Shown piece by piece: positions 1-7,199 of a DNA stretch of 64,000 bases. Source of the stretch: Cellulomonas sp. PhB150 (GTDB lineage: Bacteria > Actinomycetota > Actinomycetes > Actinomycetales > Cellulomonadaceae); assembly GCF_003755175.1 (NCBI RefSeq), contig NZ_RKHX01000001.1:558001-622000 (forward strand), read 5' to 3'. A program made the translations under genes and the position numbers. The first letter of the stretch is position 1. Each line of letters begins with the position of its first letter. Under the pieces are notes generated by a model that did no database searches, was not told the DNA's origin, and saw only the letters and a program-made list of their open reading frames with translations.

Positions 1-1084
1 CGTCGTGCCCGATCACACCGGACTCGCCGCGCAGGGCGCACTCGACCGCGAGGTCGGTCATCGACTTGATGAGGCGCAGGTCCTCGGCGTTCGCCGCCGC
101 AGCGCGCGAGTAGTAGCCGGACTTCTGCACCATGGTCTTCTCGGCGCCGAGCTTCTCGCCGAACTGCTTGGCGAACCACTGGCCGGGGTTGACGGTGTCG
201 AGCTTGACGTGGCCGAACGGGTCGCGCTCCACGGGCGTGCCCGCGGCCTCGAGCTGCTCGACGATCTCGTGCATGCCGGCGCCCTCGGACAGGAAGATGT
301 TGACGTTGCCCTGGCTGTCCATGATGCCCTTGAGCCGCTCGGCCTCGGCGTCGATGTCGAGCGCGAGCTCGGGCACGAAGACCGCGTGGATGTCCCAGCG
401 CTCGCGCGTCAGGCCGATCCCCGGGACCCACTCCTGCTGGTCGAGCCACTTGCGGTACTCGACGGCCGCGGCGGCGGTCAGCCACCCGCAGTGCCGACCC
501 ATGACCTCGTGGACGATGAGCATGCGCGGGCCCGAGCGGTGCTCGCCGATGATGTTCGCGGCGAAGCCTGCGGCCTCCTCGGCGGCGGTCCAGGCGCCGA
601 GCGACTGACGGATCGGGATCACGTCGTTGTCGATCGTCTTGGGCAGGCCGACGACGGTCAGGTCGTAGCCGTTCTCGTGCAGGTAGGCGGCCAGGTCGGC
701 GGCGGTCGTGTTCGTGTCGTCGCCACCGATGGTGTGCAGCACGTCGACGCCGTCGGCCTTGAGACGCTCGGCGGCGACCTTCAGGGGGTCCTCACCCTCG
801 GCGACCAGGCCACGCTTGACGCAGTCCTTGGCGTTGGTGAGCTTGACGCGCGAGTTGCCGATGGGCGAGCCGCCGAAGCGGTGCAGGATGCCGGCGTGCG
901 CGCGGACCTCGTCGTCGATGACGATCTTGTCGCCGCGCAGGAGGCCGTAGTAGCCGTGCTCGTACGCGATGATCTCGACGTCCGGGGCGATCTCGGTGTA
1001 GCGCTCGATGAGGCCACCGACGGCGGACGACAGGCACGGAGCGAAGCCACCCGCGGTCAGGAGAGCGACGCGACGAACCGACAT
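1..1084 (-). CDS. pfkA: PPi-type 6-phosphofructokinase, 3' part missing
   Basis: Phosphorylates fructose 6-phosphate to the 1,6-bisphosphate in glycolysis. The reading frame opens with ATG (MSVRRVALLTAGGFAPCLSS) and runs off the left edge after about 361 codons. Visible family motifs are GGDDTNTTAADL, GLPKTIDNDVIP and MGRHCGWLTAAAA. In PfkA enzymes GGDG with PGTIDND marks ATP users, while GGDD with PKTIDND marks pyrophosphate users. Both diagnostic positions (second D of GGDD, K of PKTIDND) are present here, so PPi is the expected phosphoryl donor; this is family knowledge, not shown directly. A GAGAGG ribosome site lies about 10 nt upstream of the ATG. The C-terminus is outside the window. 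Confidence 0.93.
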   Translation of the reverse strand, partial: MSVRRVALLTAGGFAPCLSSAVGGLIERYTEIAPDVEIIAYEHGYYGLLRGDKIVIDDEVRAHAGILHRFGGSPIGNSRVKLTNAKDCVKRGLVAEGEDPLKVAAERLKADGVDVLHTIGGDDTNTTAADLAAYLHENGYDLTVVGLPKTIDNDVIPIRQSLGAWTAAEEAAGFAANIIGEHRSGPRMLIVHEVMGRHCGWLTAAAAVEYRKWLDQQEWVPGIGLTRERWDIHAVFVPELALDIDAEAERLKGIMDSQGNVNIFLSEGAGMHEIVEQLEAAGTPVERDPFGHVKLDTVNPGQWFAKQFGEKLGAEKTMVQKSGYYSRAAAANAEDLRLIKSMTDLAVECALRGESGVIGHD

Positions 1085-1201
1085 GAGACACACCTCTCGT
1101 AGAACTGCACTGTTGGACCTGCTCGCGCAGGGGTTCGAACGTATGACGGCGGCCCGTGCCCGGACCGGGACCGAGGTCCGATCAGCGCGGGTGCGACGCG
1201 G

Positions 1202-2002
1202 TCATCCTACTGACGCGGCGTCCTCGTCCTGCGGGGGGACCGGAACCTGGACGTCCGGCACGGGGCGCCCGCCCGGCGCGGCCGGGAGCTGGTCGGGAGC
1301 GTCGCCCGTCACGGCCGGGTGGCCGGTCGCGATGCGCGCCTTCTGGGTCGCGGCGTAGACGTCCACGTACTCCTGGCCGGACAGGCTCATGATCGCGTAC
1401 ATGATCTCGTCGGTGACCGACCGCAGGATGAACCGGTCGTTCTCCATGCCCTGGTACCGGCTGAAGTCGAGGGGCTCGCCGACGACCATCCCGATCCGCA
1501 TGACCTTCGGGATCGTGCGGCCGAGCGGCTGCGCGACGTTCGTGTCCACCATGGCGACGGGCACGACGGGCGCTCCCGACTCGATCGCGAGCCGCGCGAT
1601 GCCGGTCTTGCCGCGGTAGAGGCGGCCGTCGGGGCTGCGGGTGCCCTCGGGGTAGATCCCGAACAGGCCACCCTCCTCCAGACGCCGCAGGCCGGTGCGC
1701 AGTGCGGCCTCGCTGGCCTTGCCGCCCCCACGGTCGACCGGGATGGTCCCGACGCCGCGGAAGAACCCGGCCTGGAGGCGGCCCTTGAGGCCCTGGCCGG
1801 TGAAGTACTCCTGCTTGCCGATGAACACCAGCTCGCGGTCGAGCATCAGCGGCAGGAAGAAGGAGTCGATGACGGCGAGGTGGTTGCTCGCGAGGATCGC
1901 CGCGCCCTCGGCGGGGATGTTCTGGGCACCACGGATCCACGGTCGGTAGACCAGGTGCAGGAGCGGACCCACGAAGACCCGCTTCATCAACCAGTAGAAC
2001 AC
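1202..2002 (-). CDS. plsC: 1-acylglycerol-3-phosphate O-acyltransferase family protein
   Basis: A 266-residue PlsC-type lysophospholipid acyltransferase, expected at the inner face of the membrane in phospholipid synthesis. The catalytic HX4D block is NHLAVIDS (H41, D46) and the glycerophosphate-binding block is YPEGTRSPDG (E120). An N-terminal hydrophobic stretch (MFYWLMKRVFVGPLLHLVY) fits membrane association. The C-terminal ~45 residues are Pro/Ala/Asp rich and probably disordered. GTG is taken as start because a GAGAGG site lies just upstream; an ATG six codons in is possible. It lies downstream of the phosphofructokinase region on the opposite side of no other gene, so it may be transcribed alone. 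The exact acyl acceptor cannot be read from sequence. Confidence 0.88.
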   Translation of the reverse strand: MFYWLMKRVFVGPLLHLVYRPWIRGAQNIPAEGAAILASNHLAVIDSFFLPLMLDRELVFIGKQEYFTGQGLKGRLQAGFFRGVGTIPVDRGGGKASEAALRTGLRRLEEGGLFGIYPEGTRSPDGRLYRGKTGIARLAIESGAPVVPVAMVDTNVAQPLGRTIPKVMRIGMVVGEPLDFSRYQGMENDRFILRSVTDEIMYAIMSLSGQEYVDVYAATQKARIATGHPAVTGDAPDQLPAAPGGRPVPDVQVPVPPQDEDAASVG

Positions 2003-2079
2003 GTGCTCACCTCTCCAGCCGGCCTGCTCGGCAGCATGCCGCGACGCGGGCCGGACACCTCGACCGCACCGTCCGACTC

Positions 2080-2085
2080 TAGAGT
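2080..2085 (+). promoter_or_regulatory. -10 box for leaderless start of the 2092 gene
   Basis: TAGAGT followed by 6 nt and then the ATG at 2092. This is the TANNNT-N6-start arrangement of leaderless actinobacterial genes, and no ribosome site is present. Confidence 0.55.
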
Positions 2086-2091
2086 GCTCTC

Positions 2092-2661
2092 ATGGCTCCT
2101 CGCCCCGACGACCCGGACGAGCCGACCCTCGGTCCTGACGCAGACGTCCCCGAACCCGAGGACGACGGCTCGCGCGACAGCGCGTCCACACCCGCCGACG
2201 ACGAACCGGTCGACGACGAGCAGTGGGCCGCCATCGTGGCCCAGCTCGGCGAGATCGACAGCGGCGACGCGCCGGACAGGGCCGCGCTCGACTTCCCCGT
2301 CGCGCCCTGGGTGGGCACCGCGCACGTCGTGCGGCCCGCCGACGAGGCGCCCGCGGCCGCCCGCGACTGGGACGGCACCGACCAGTACGACGAGGCCGAG
2401 GCGCAGGTCGACGAGGCCGACGGCTTCGTGCCGCCCGACCCCGGACCCGTGATGGGCGGCGACCCGCTGCTGACGATGGCGTGGCTGGCCGCGGCGGGCA
2501 TGCCCGTGTTCCTGCTCGTCGTGCTCGTCACGTGGCGCGGCGCACCGGCCGCGCTCGTGCAGGCGGCGTGCGCGGTGTTCGTGCTCGGCGTGGCCGTGCT
2601 CGTCTGGCGCATGCCGGGCCGTCGCGACCCGGGCGACGACGACACGGGCGCCGTGGTCTGA
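2092..2661 (+). CDS. Small membrane protein with acidic N-terminal region, unknown function
   Basis: A 189-residue protein I do not recognise as a named family. Residues 1-120 are very rich in Asp, Glu, Pro and Ala and look disordered. Two hydrophobic segments follow (around LLTMAWLAAAGMPVFLLVVLV and ALVQAACAVFVLGVAVLVW), separated by a short polar turn, and the protein ends in a charged tail. That layout suggests a two-helix membrane protein with a long soluble N-terminus. The ATG directly follows a TAGAGT box, which supports this start. Its stop lies 2 bp from the stop of the convergent glucokinase gene. Confidence 0.75.
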   Translation: MAPRPDDPDEPTLGPDADVPEPEDDGSRDSASTPADDEPVDDEQWAAIVAQLGEIDSGDAPDRAALDFPVAPWVGTAHVVRPADEAPAAARDWDGTDQYDEAEAQVDEADGFVPPDPGPVMGGDPLLTMAWLAAAGMPVFLLVVLVTWRGAPAALVQAACAVFVLGVAVLVWRMPGRRDPGDDDTGAVV

Positions 2662-2663
2662 CG

Positions 2664-3608
2664 TCAGAGCCGCGCCAGGTCCGCAGCGCCGACCATGCCG
2701 GCGTCGTTGCCCATCGCGGCGACCACGAAGGTCGCCTCGGGGCGGTGCCCGCGGCCGGACAGCTGCTCGCTGAACGCCTTGCGCGCCGGGACGAGCAGCA
2801 GGTCACCCGCGGCGGCCACGCCACCGCCGACGACGATGAGCGCGGGGTCGAGCAGCGCCGTCGCGGACGCGGCGCCCTCGCCGAGCCAGCGGCCGAGCTC
2901 GGCCAGCAGCTCGACGGCGAGCGGGTCGCCCTCGACCGCGGCCTTCGTCACGTGCGGACCGGCGATCTTCTCCGGCGTGCCGCCGGCGAGCTCGAGGATG
3001 CGCGCGGCGCGGTCGGGCTGCGTGATGGCGGCGGCCTGGGCGTCCCGCACGAGCGCGCTGCCCGACGTGTACTGCTCCCAGCAGCCCTCGTGGCCGCAGC
3101 CGCAGTAGTGCCCACCGGGCACGACGCGCATGTGGCCGATCTCGGACGCCACGCCCCACGCACCGCGCAGCAGCTCGCCGTTGGTGACGATCGCGCCGCC
3201 GAGGCCGGTGCCGACCGTGAGCGTGAGCATGTCGTCGACGTCCTGCGCCGCGCCGAACCGGAACTCGGCCCACCCCGCGGCGTTCGCGTCGTTCTCGACG
3301 ACGATCGTCACCTTGTCGTCGATGAGCGCGGCGACGTTGTCGCGCAGGGGGTAGTCGCGCCACGCGATGTTCGGGGCGAACAGGACGCCCGAGCGGTCCG
3401 CGGCGACGAACCCGGCGGCGGCGAGGCCGATCGCCGAGATCTCGTGCTCGGCGCTCAGCTCGGCGTAGACGTCGGCGATCGCGCGGTCGATGCTCGCGGC
3501 GTCGTCGGGCTCCGTCTCGCGTCGCGTCTGGGCCAGGATCTTGCCCTCGTCGTCCACGACGCCGGCCGCGATCTTGGTCCCGCCGATGTCCACACCGATG
3601 GCGTGCAT
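2664..3608 (-). CDS. glkA: ROK-family glucokinase
   Basis: A 314-residue sugar kinase expected to phosphorylate glucose to glucose 6-phosphate, feeding the phosphofructokinase encoded nearby. The N-terminal phosphate-binding loop is DIGGTK (residues 7-12), and the ROK zinc signature CGCGHEGCWEQ lies near residues 166-176. ENDANAAGWAEF and GTGLGGAIV are the substrate and second phosphate motifs. Length and motifs fit actinobacterial ROK glucokinases rather than the shorter polyphosphate glucokinases, but the phosphoryl donor cannot be settled by eye. Start ATG is preceded by a TAGGAG site. It diverges from the acyl-CoA ligase gene across a ~200 bp gap. Confidence 0.88.
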   Translation of the reverse strand: MHAIGVDIGGTKIAAGVVDDEGKILAQTRRETEPDDAASIDRAIADVYAELSAEHEISAIGLAAAGFVAADRSGVLFAPNIAWRDYPLRDNVAALIDDKVTIVVENDANAAGWAEFRFGAAQDVDDMLTLTVGTGLGGAIVTNGELLRGAWGVASEIGHMRVVPGGHYCGCGHEGCWEQYTSGSALVRDAQAAAITQPDRAARILELAGGTPEKIAGPHVTKAAVEGDPLAVELLAELGRWLGEGAASATALLDPALIVVGGGVAAAGDLLLVPARKAFSEQLSGRGHRPEATFVVAAMGNDAGMVGAADLARL

Positions 3609-3766
3609 GTGTGAGTACTCCTACGCGATCGTCACTGGGGGCGCCGCATCCGCTGCGGCACGGGTGCCAACGCTAGCGGTCCCGCAAGGGTGCGGGGGAC
3701 GACCTTGGTCCGGGCAGGGGCCATGACACCCGGACGGGCGCTGGCGTACTCCTCGGTAACGTCCCG

Positions 3767-3772
3767 TATCCT
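3767..3772 (+). promoter_or_regulatory. Possible -10 box upstream of acyl-CoA ligase
   Basis: TATCCT lies about 35 nt before the ATG at 3808, with a TGGAG-like ribosome site between. No convincing -35 hexamer is seen, so this is a weak call. Confidence 0.3.
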
Positions 3773-3807
3773 CGTCGCACACTTCGCCACCTGCCACTGG
3801 AGCCAGC

Positions 3808-5619
3808 ATGGACGAGTTCAGCACGCCCCTGCTCATCGAGGTCGATCCGTCGAGCAACCTCAACGCCTTGTTCGCCGCCCGCGTGCAGTCCGACCCGGAC
3901 TCCCCCGTCGTCGAGCACAAGACCCAGGCCGACGGACCGTGGATCCCGCTCACCGGACGCGAGCTCGACGCCGAGGTCGTCGCCGTCGCGAAGGGCCTCG
4001 TCGCCCGCGGCGTGGAGCCCGGCGACCGCGTCGGCATCATGTCCCGGACGCGGTACGAGTGGTCGCTGCTCGACTGGGCCGCGTGGGCCGCCGGCGCCGT
4101 CCCCGTCCCGCTGTACGAGACGTCGTCGGCCGAGCAGGTCGCCTGGATCCTCACCGACGCGGACGTGTCCCTCCTGGTCGTCGAGAGCACGGAGCACGCC
4201 GCGACGGTCGACGAGGTCCGCCCGGACGCCCCGAACCTGCGCGAGGTGCTCGTCCTCGACGGCGGCGCGATCGACGAGCTCGTCGCGGCAGGTGTGGACG
4301 TCGGCGACGACGAGATCGCGCGTCGCCGCGCCCTGGCCTCGCTCGCCGACACCGCCACCGTCATCTACACGTCGGGCACGACCGGACGGCCGAAGGGTGT
4401 CGAGCTCACGCACGGCAACTTCTACGAGCTCACGGTCAACGCGGTCGCCGACCTGCACGAGGTCGTCTCGGAGCCCGGCGCCCGGACGCTGCTGTTCATG
4501 CCCCTGGCGCACGTGTTCGCCCGGTTCATCCACGTGCTCGTCATGCCCGCCGGCGCGGTGCTGGGCCACACCCCCGACACGCGCACGCTGATCGACGACC
4601 TCGCGTCCTTCAAGCCGACGTTCATCCTCGCCGTCCCGCGCGTGTTCGAGAAGGTCTACAACTCGGCCGAGCAGAAGGCCGTGGCGGGCGGCAAGGGCGC
4701 GATCTTCCAGCGCGCCGCCAAGACCTCGATCGTCTACTCCCGCGCGCTCGACACCCCGCGCGGCCCGAGCCCGTGGCTGCGCCTGCAGCACAAGGTCGCG
4801 GACGTGCTCGTGCTCAAGCGCCTGCGGGCCGCTCTCGGGGGCCAGGCCCGCTGGGCGATCTCGGGCGGCGCGCCGCTCGGCGAGCGCCTCGGGCACTTCT
4901 ACCGGGGTCTCGGGCTCAACGTGCTGGAGGGCTACGGCCTGACCGAGACGACCGCGCCCGCCACCGTGAACCGCCCGGGCAGGACCAAGATCGGCTCGGT
5001 CGGCCTCCCGCTGCCCGGCTCGTCGGTGCGCATCGCCGCCGACGGCGAGATCGAGGTCAAGGGCATCCAGGTCTTCCGGGGCTACCACTCCAACGAGGCG
5101 GCCACCGACGAGTCACTCACGGACGGCTGGTTCCGCACGGGCGACCTCGGCGCGATCGACGACGAGGGCTACCTGTCGATCACCGGCCGCAAGAAGGAGA
5201 TCATCGTCACCGCGGGCGGCAAGAACGTCGCGCCCGCAGTCCTCGAGGACCGGCTGCGCGGCCACCCGCTGATCAGCCAGGTCGTCGTCGTCGGCGACGC
5301 GCAGCCGTTCATCGCCGCGCTCGTGACGCTCGACCCCGAGGGCGTGCCCGGCTGGCTCGCGGCGCACAGCAAGCCGGCGCTGTCCATGGCCGAGGCGGCT
5401 GCCGACCCCGACGTGCTCGCGTCGATCGACAAGGCGGTCGAGCGAGCCAACAAGGCCGTCTCGCGGGCCGAGTCGATCCGGAAGTACGCGATCCTCGACA
5501 CGGACCTGACCATCGCGAACGGCTACCTCACGCCGAAGCTCAGCGTGAAGCGCTCGCTCGTGCTCAAGGACTTCTCCGCCGAGGTCGACGCGCTCTACGC
5601 GGGCAAGCGCGAGGACTGA
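3808..5619 (+). CDS. fadD: Long-chain fatty acid--CoA ligase (FadD15-like)
   Basis: A 603-residue ANL-superfamily adenylate-forming enzyme that activates fatty acids to acyl-CoA with ATP. The phosphate-binding P-loop YTSGTTGRPKG begins at about residue 187. GYGLTETTAP is the central adenylate motif, and DGWFRTGDLGAIDDEGYLSITGR plus GRKKEIIVTAGGKN form the hinge and C-terminal motifs. Length and order match the ~600-residue actinobacterial FadD15 type, which has an N-terminal extension relative to other ANL members. A TGGAG site precedes the ATG. It ends head-to-head with a small cysteine-rich gene across a hairpin. Substrate chain length is inferred from family only. Confidence 0.9.
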   Translation: MDEFSTPLLIEVDPSSNLNALFAARVQSDPDSPVVEHKTQADGPWIPLTGRELDAEVVAVAKGLVARGVEPGDRVGIMSRTRYEWSLLDWAAWAAGAVPVPLYETSSAEQVAWILTDADVSLLVVESTEHAATVDEVRPDAPNLREVLVLDGGAIDELVAAGVDVGDDEIARRRALASLADTATVIYTSGTTGRPKGVELTHGNFYELTVNAVADLHEVVSEPGARTLLFMPLAHVFARFIHVLVMPAGAVLGHTPDTRTLIDDLASFKPTFILAVPRVFEKVYNSAEQKAVAGGKGAIFQRAAKTSIVYSRALDTPRGPSPWLRLQHKVADVLVLKRLRAALGGQARWAISGGAPLGERLGHFYRGLGLNVLEGYGLTETTAPATVNRPGRTKIGSVGLPLPGSSVRIAADGEIEVKGIQVFRGYHSNEAATDESLTDGWFRTGDLGAIDDEGYLSITGRKKEIIVTAGGKNVAPAVLEDRLRGHPLISQVVVVGDAQPFIAALVTLDPEGVPGWLAAHSKPALSMAEAAADPDVLASIDKAVERANKAVSRAESIRKYAILDTDLTIANGYLTPKLSVKRSLVLKDFSAEVDALYAGKRED

Positions 5620-5625
5620 CGTCCC

Positions 5626-5665
5626 CTGCGGACGGGCCCCGTCACACGGCGGGGTCCATCCGCAG
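5626..5665. terminator. Hairpin between fadD and the small Cys-rich gene
   Basis: CTGCGGA at 5626-5632 pairs with TCCGCAG at 5659-5665, with an inner CCCCG/CGGGG stem. It lies just after the fadD stop and overlaps the last codons of the convergent small gene, so it could serve both. There is no U-tract, as is usual in this GC range. Confidence 0.5.
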
Positions 5666-5842
5666 CGGGGGCACGAGCCCCGACGCCGCCAGCACGCCGA
5701 TCGCGTGCTGCTCGGCCACGTCGAGGTCGACCCCGTCCGAGGCGCCGACCGCAGCGCGGGGGCTGCCGATCGTCAGGAAGGTCACCACGCAGTCACCGCA
5801 CGCGACGGGGCGTGCGGTGCAGCTCTCGCAGTCGATGATCAT
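5642..5842 (-). CDS. Small cysteine-rich conserved protein, unknown function
   Basis: A 66-residue protein beginning MIIDCESCTARPVACGDCVV. The two CXXC pairs (C5/C8 and C15/C18) could bind zinc or another metal. I recall short actinobacterial proteins with the same MIIDC..C......CGDCVV start but know no assigned function. A longer upstream reading exists, but the start at 5842 is favoured because it begins with the conserved MIIDC and a TAGCGT box sits exactly 7 nt upstream. The C-terminal half is a plain soluble stretch with no membrane segment. Confidence 0.7.
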   Translation of the reverse strand: MIIDCESCTARPVACGDCVVTFLTIGSPRAAVGASDGVDLDVAEQHAIGVLAASGLVPPLRMDPAV

Positions 5843-5849
5843 GCGCCGG

Positions 5850-5855
5850 ACGCTA
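5850..5855 (-). promoter_or_regulatory. -10 box for leaderless start at 5842
   Basis: On the minus strand TAGCGT is followed by 7 nt and the ATG at 5842. It supports the short 66-residue reading over longer ones. Confidence 0.5.
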
Positions 5856-5888
5856 ACGGCGCCCTCCGACACGACCTCCCCCGCGGGT

Positions 5889-7130
5889 CTACACGCGGTT
5901 GAGCCGGGCGACCAGCGTCGCCGCGGGCACCACCCACGCACCCGTCGCCTCGACGTCCCGCGCCACGGCCTGGTCGCTCGTCACGACCACGACGACGCGA
6001 CCTGCGGGCTCGGCGCGCACGAGCCGCCGGATGAGGTCGTCGGCGATCTCACCGACCGAGAACCGCACCCGGACGCCGCGAGCGAGGCCGCCGGAGGGCA
6101 TCGACCCCTCCTGGCCGTCGAAGCAGCAGGTGACCTCGGCGCCGGTGCGCGCGGCGACCACCGCGAGCCCGTCGACGAGCCGCCGCCGCTGCTCGTCGAG
6201 GGCCAGGGTGCCGAAGCCGGTCTTCGAGACGTTGTAGCCGTCGACGACGAGATGCGCCCACGGCTGGCGCAGGACCTCGTCGAGCAGCGCCGGGTCGTCC
6301 AGCGACCGGCCGCGCGACCCGCCCCGCTGCCCCGCGACGCGCTCGGGCTCGGGGGCGACGAGGTCGGCCGGCAGGTCGGCCACGGGCGCGAGGGCGAGCT
6401 CGGCGCGCAGCCCGCTGGCGGCGTCGACGACGGTGTCGAGCAGGAGCCGGACGCGTGCGTCGGCGAGCTTGCGCGCGACCCGCGACTCGGCGCGCGCGGC
6501 GGTGCGCACGGCCTCCGCCTCGCCGCGGTCCTCGGCCGCCCGGTCGCGCTCGGCGCGCGCCACCTCCCGGTCGGCCCGTGCCGCCTCCAGTGCGGCGCGC
6601 GCCTCGTCGGCGGCCCTGCGGCCCTCGCTGCGCGCCCGGTCGGCGTCCGAGCGCAGGCGGCGCATCTCGCGCTGGCTGCCGGCGAGCTCGTCGCGGGCGG
6701 CCCGGGCGTCCGCGACCGCCGCGTCGGCACGGGCCTGGGCGCGGGCCAGCTCCTCGCGCGTGCGTTCCAGGCGCTCGTCGACCGGCGGGGCGGGCGGCTG
6801 CTCGTCGACCACCAGGCCCCGCCACTCGTCTGTCCCCCGCAGCCATGCGCCCACCGCGACCACGAGCGAGGTCGGCTCCTCGTCGCCTGCCGCCGCCCGC
6901 CCCGTGGCCCACTCGCGCGCGACCCGCGCACGGAACGGCTCGTCGTGCAGGGCGGACCACAGCGGCGCGGCGCCCGTTGCCGCGCGCTTGCGGGGCGTGA
7001 ACTTCGCGACCGCGCGCAAGGACGTGGGCACCTCGACCGGCTCCATCCGGCCGAGCACCTCGGAGGCCGCCTGCACGAGGGCTGCACGCAGGACGTCGGG
7101 GACGTCCCGACCGTCGTGGGCTGCGCTCAT
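5889..7130 (-). CDS. NYN-domain (PIN-like) putative RNase
   Basis: A 413-residue protein. The C-terminal third is a NYN domain: AHLVVDGYNVSKTGFG begins it, TCCFDGQEG follows, and VVVVTSDQAVARDVEATGAWVV carries the conserved SD. NYN domains are PIN-like nucleases that cut RNA, using acidic residues such as the D of VDGYN and of SDQ. The middle (roughly residues 135-230) is a long Arg/Ala/Glu heptad-like region that looks like a coiled coil. The N-terminus contains an all-helical stretch near PLWSALHDEPFRARVAREWA. The start follows a TAGGGT box with a 6-nt gap. It diverges from the exonuclease gene at 7200. RNA target unknown. Confidence 0.82.
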   Translation of the reverse strand: MSAAHDGRDVPDVLRAALVQAASEVLGRMEPVEVPTSLRAVAKFTPRKRAATGAAPLWSALHDEPFRARVAREWATGRAAAGDEEPTSLVVAVGAWLRGTDEWRGLVVDEQPPAPPVDERLERTREELARAQARADAAVADARAARDELAGSQREMRRLRSDADRARSEGRRAADEARAALEAARADREVARAERDRAAEDRGEAEAVRTAARAESRVARKLADARVRLLLDTVVDAASGLRAELALAPVADLPADLVAPEPERVAGQRGGSRGRSLDDPALLDEVLRQPWAHLVVDGYNVSKTGFGTLALDEQRRRLVDGLAVVAARTGAEVTCCFDGQEGSMPSGGLARGVRVRFSVGEIADDLIRRLVRAEPAGRVVVVVTSDQAVARDVEATGAWVVPAATLVARLNRV

Positions 7131-7136
7131 CCGCCC

Positions 7137-7142
7137 ACCCTA
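7137..7142 (-). promoter_or_regulatory. -10 box for leaderless start of the NYN gene
   Basis: Minus-strand TAGGGT is followed by 6 nt and the ATG at 7130. No ribosome site is present. Confidence 0.55.
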
Positions 7143-7186
7143 GGGGCGCCCCCAGCGCGCCTGCAGGTCGTGTCGGCGGTCGTGGG

Positions 7187-7192
7187 TAGCGT
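7187..7192 (+). promoter_or_regulatory. -10 box for leaderless start at 7200
   Basis: TAGCGT is followed by 7 nt and the ATG at 7200, selecting this ATG within a much longer open frame. Confidence 0.5.
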
Positions 7193-7199
7193 CCCTGCC

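Noticed and set aside
1131-1140. GGGTTCGAAC resembling a tRNA T-loop upstream of the phosphofructokinase gene
   Set aside because: No acceptor stem, anticodon arm or CCA-compatible 3' end can be drawn around it.
3690-7199. A very long open frame leading into the exonuclease gene from 3690
   Set aside because: It is an antisense or alternative-frame opening typical of GC-rich DNA. It covers fadD and the NYN gene in other frames, and family homology starts only at 7200.
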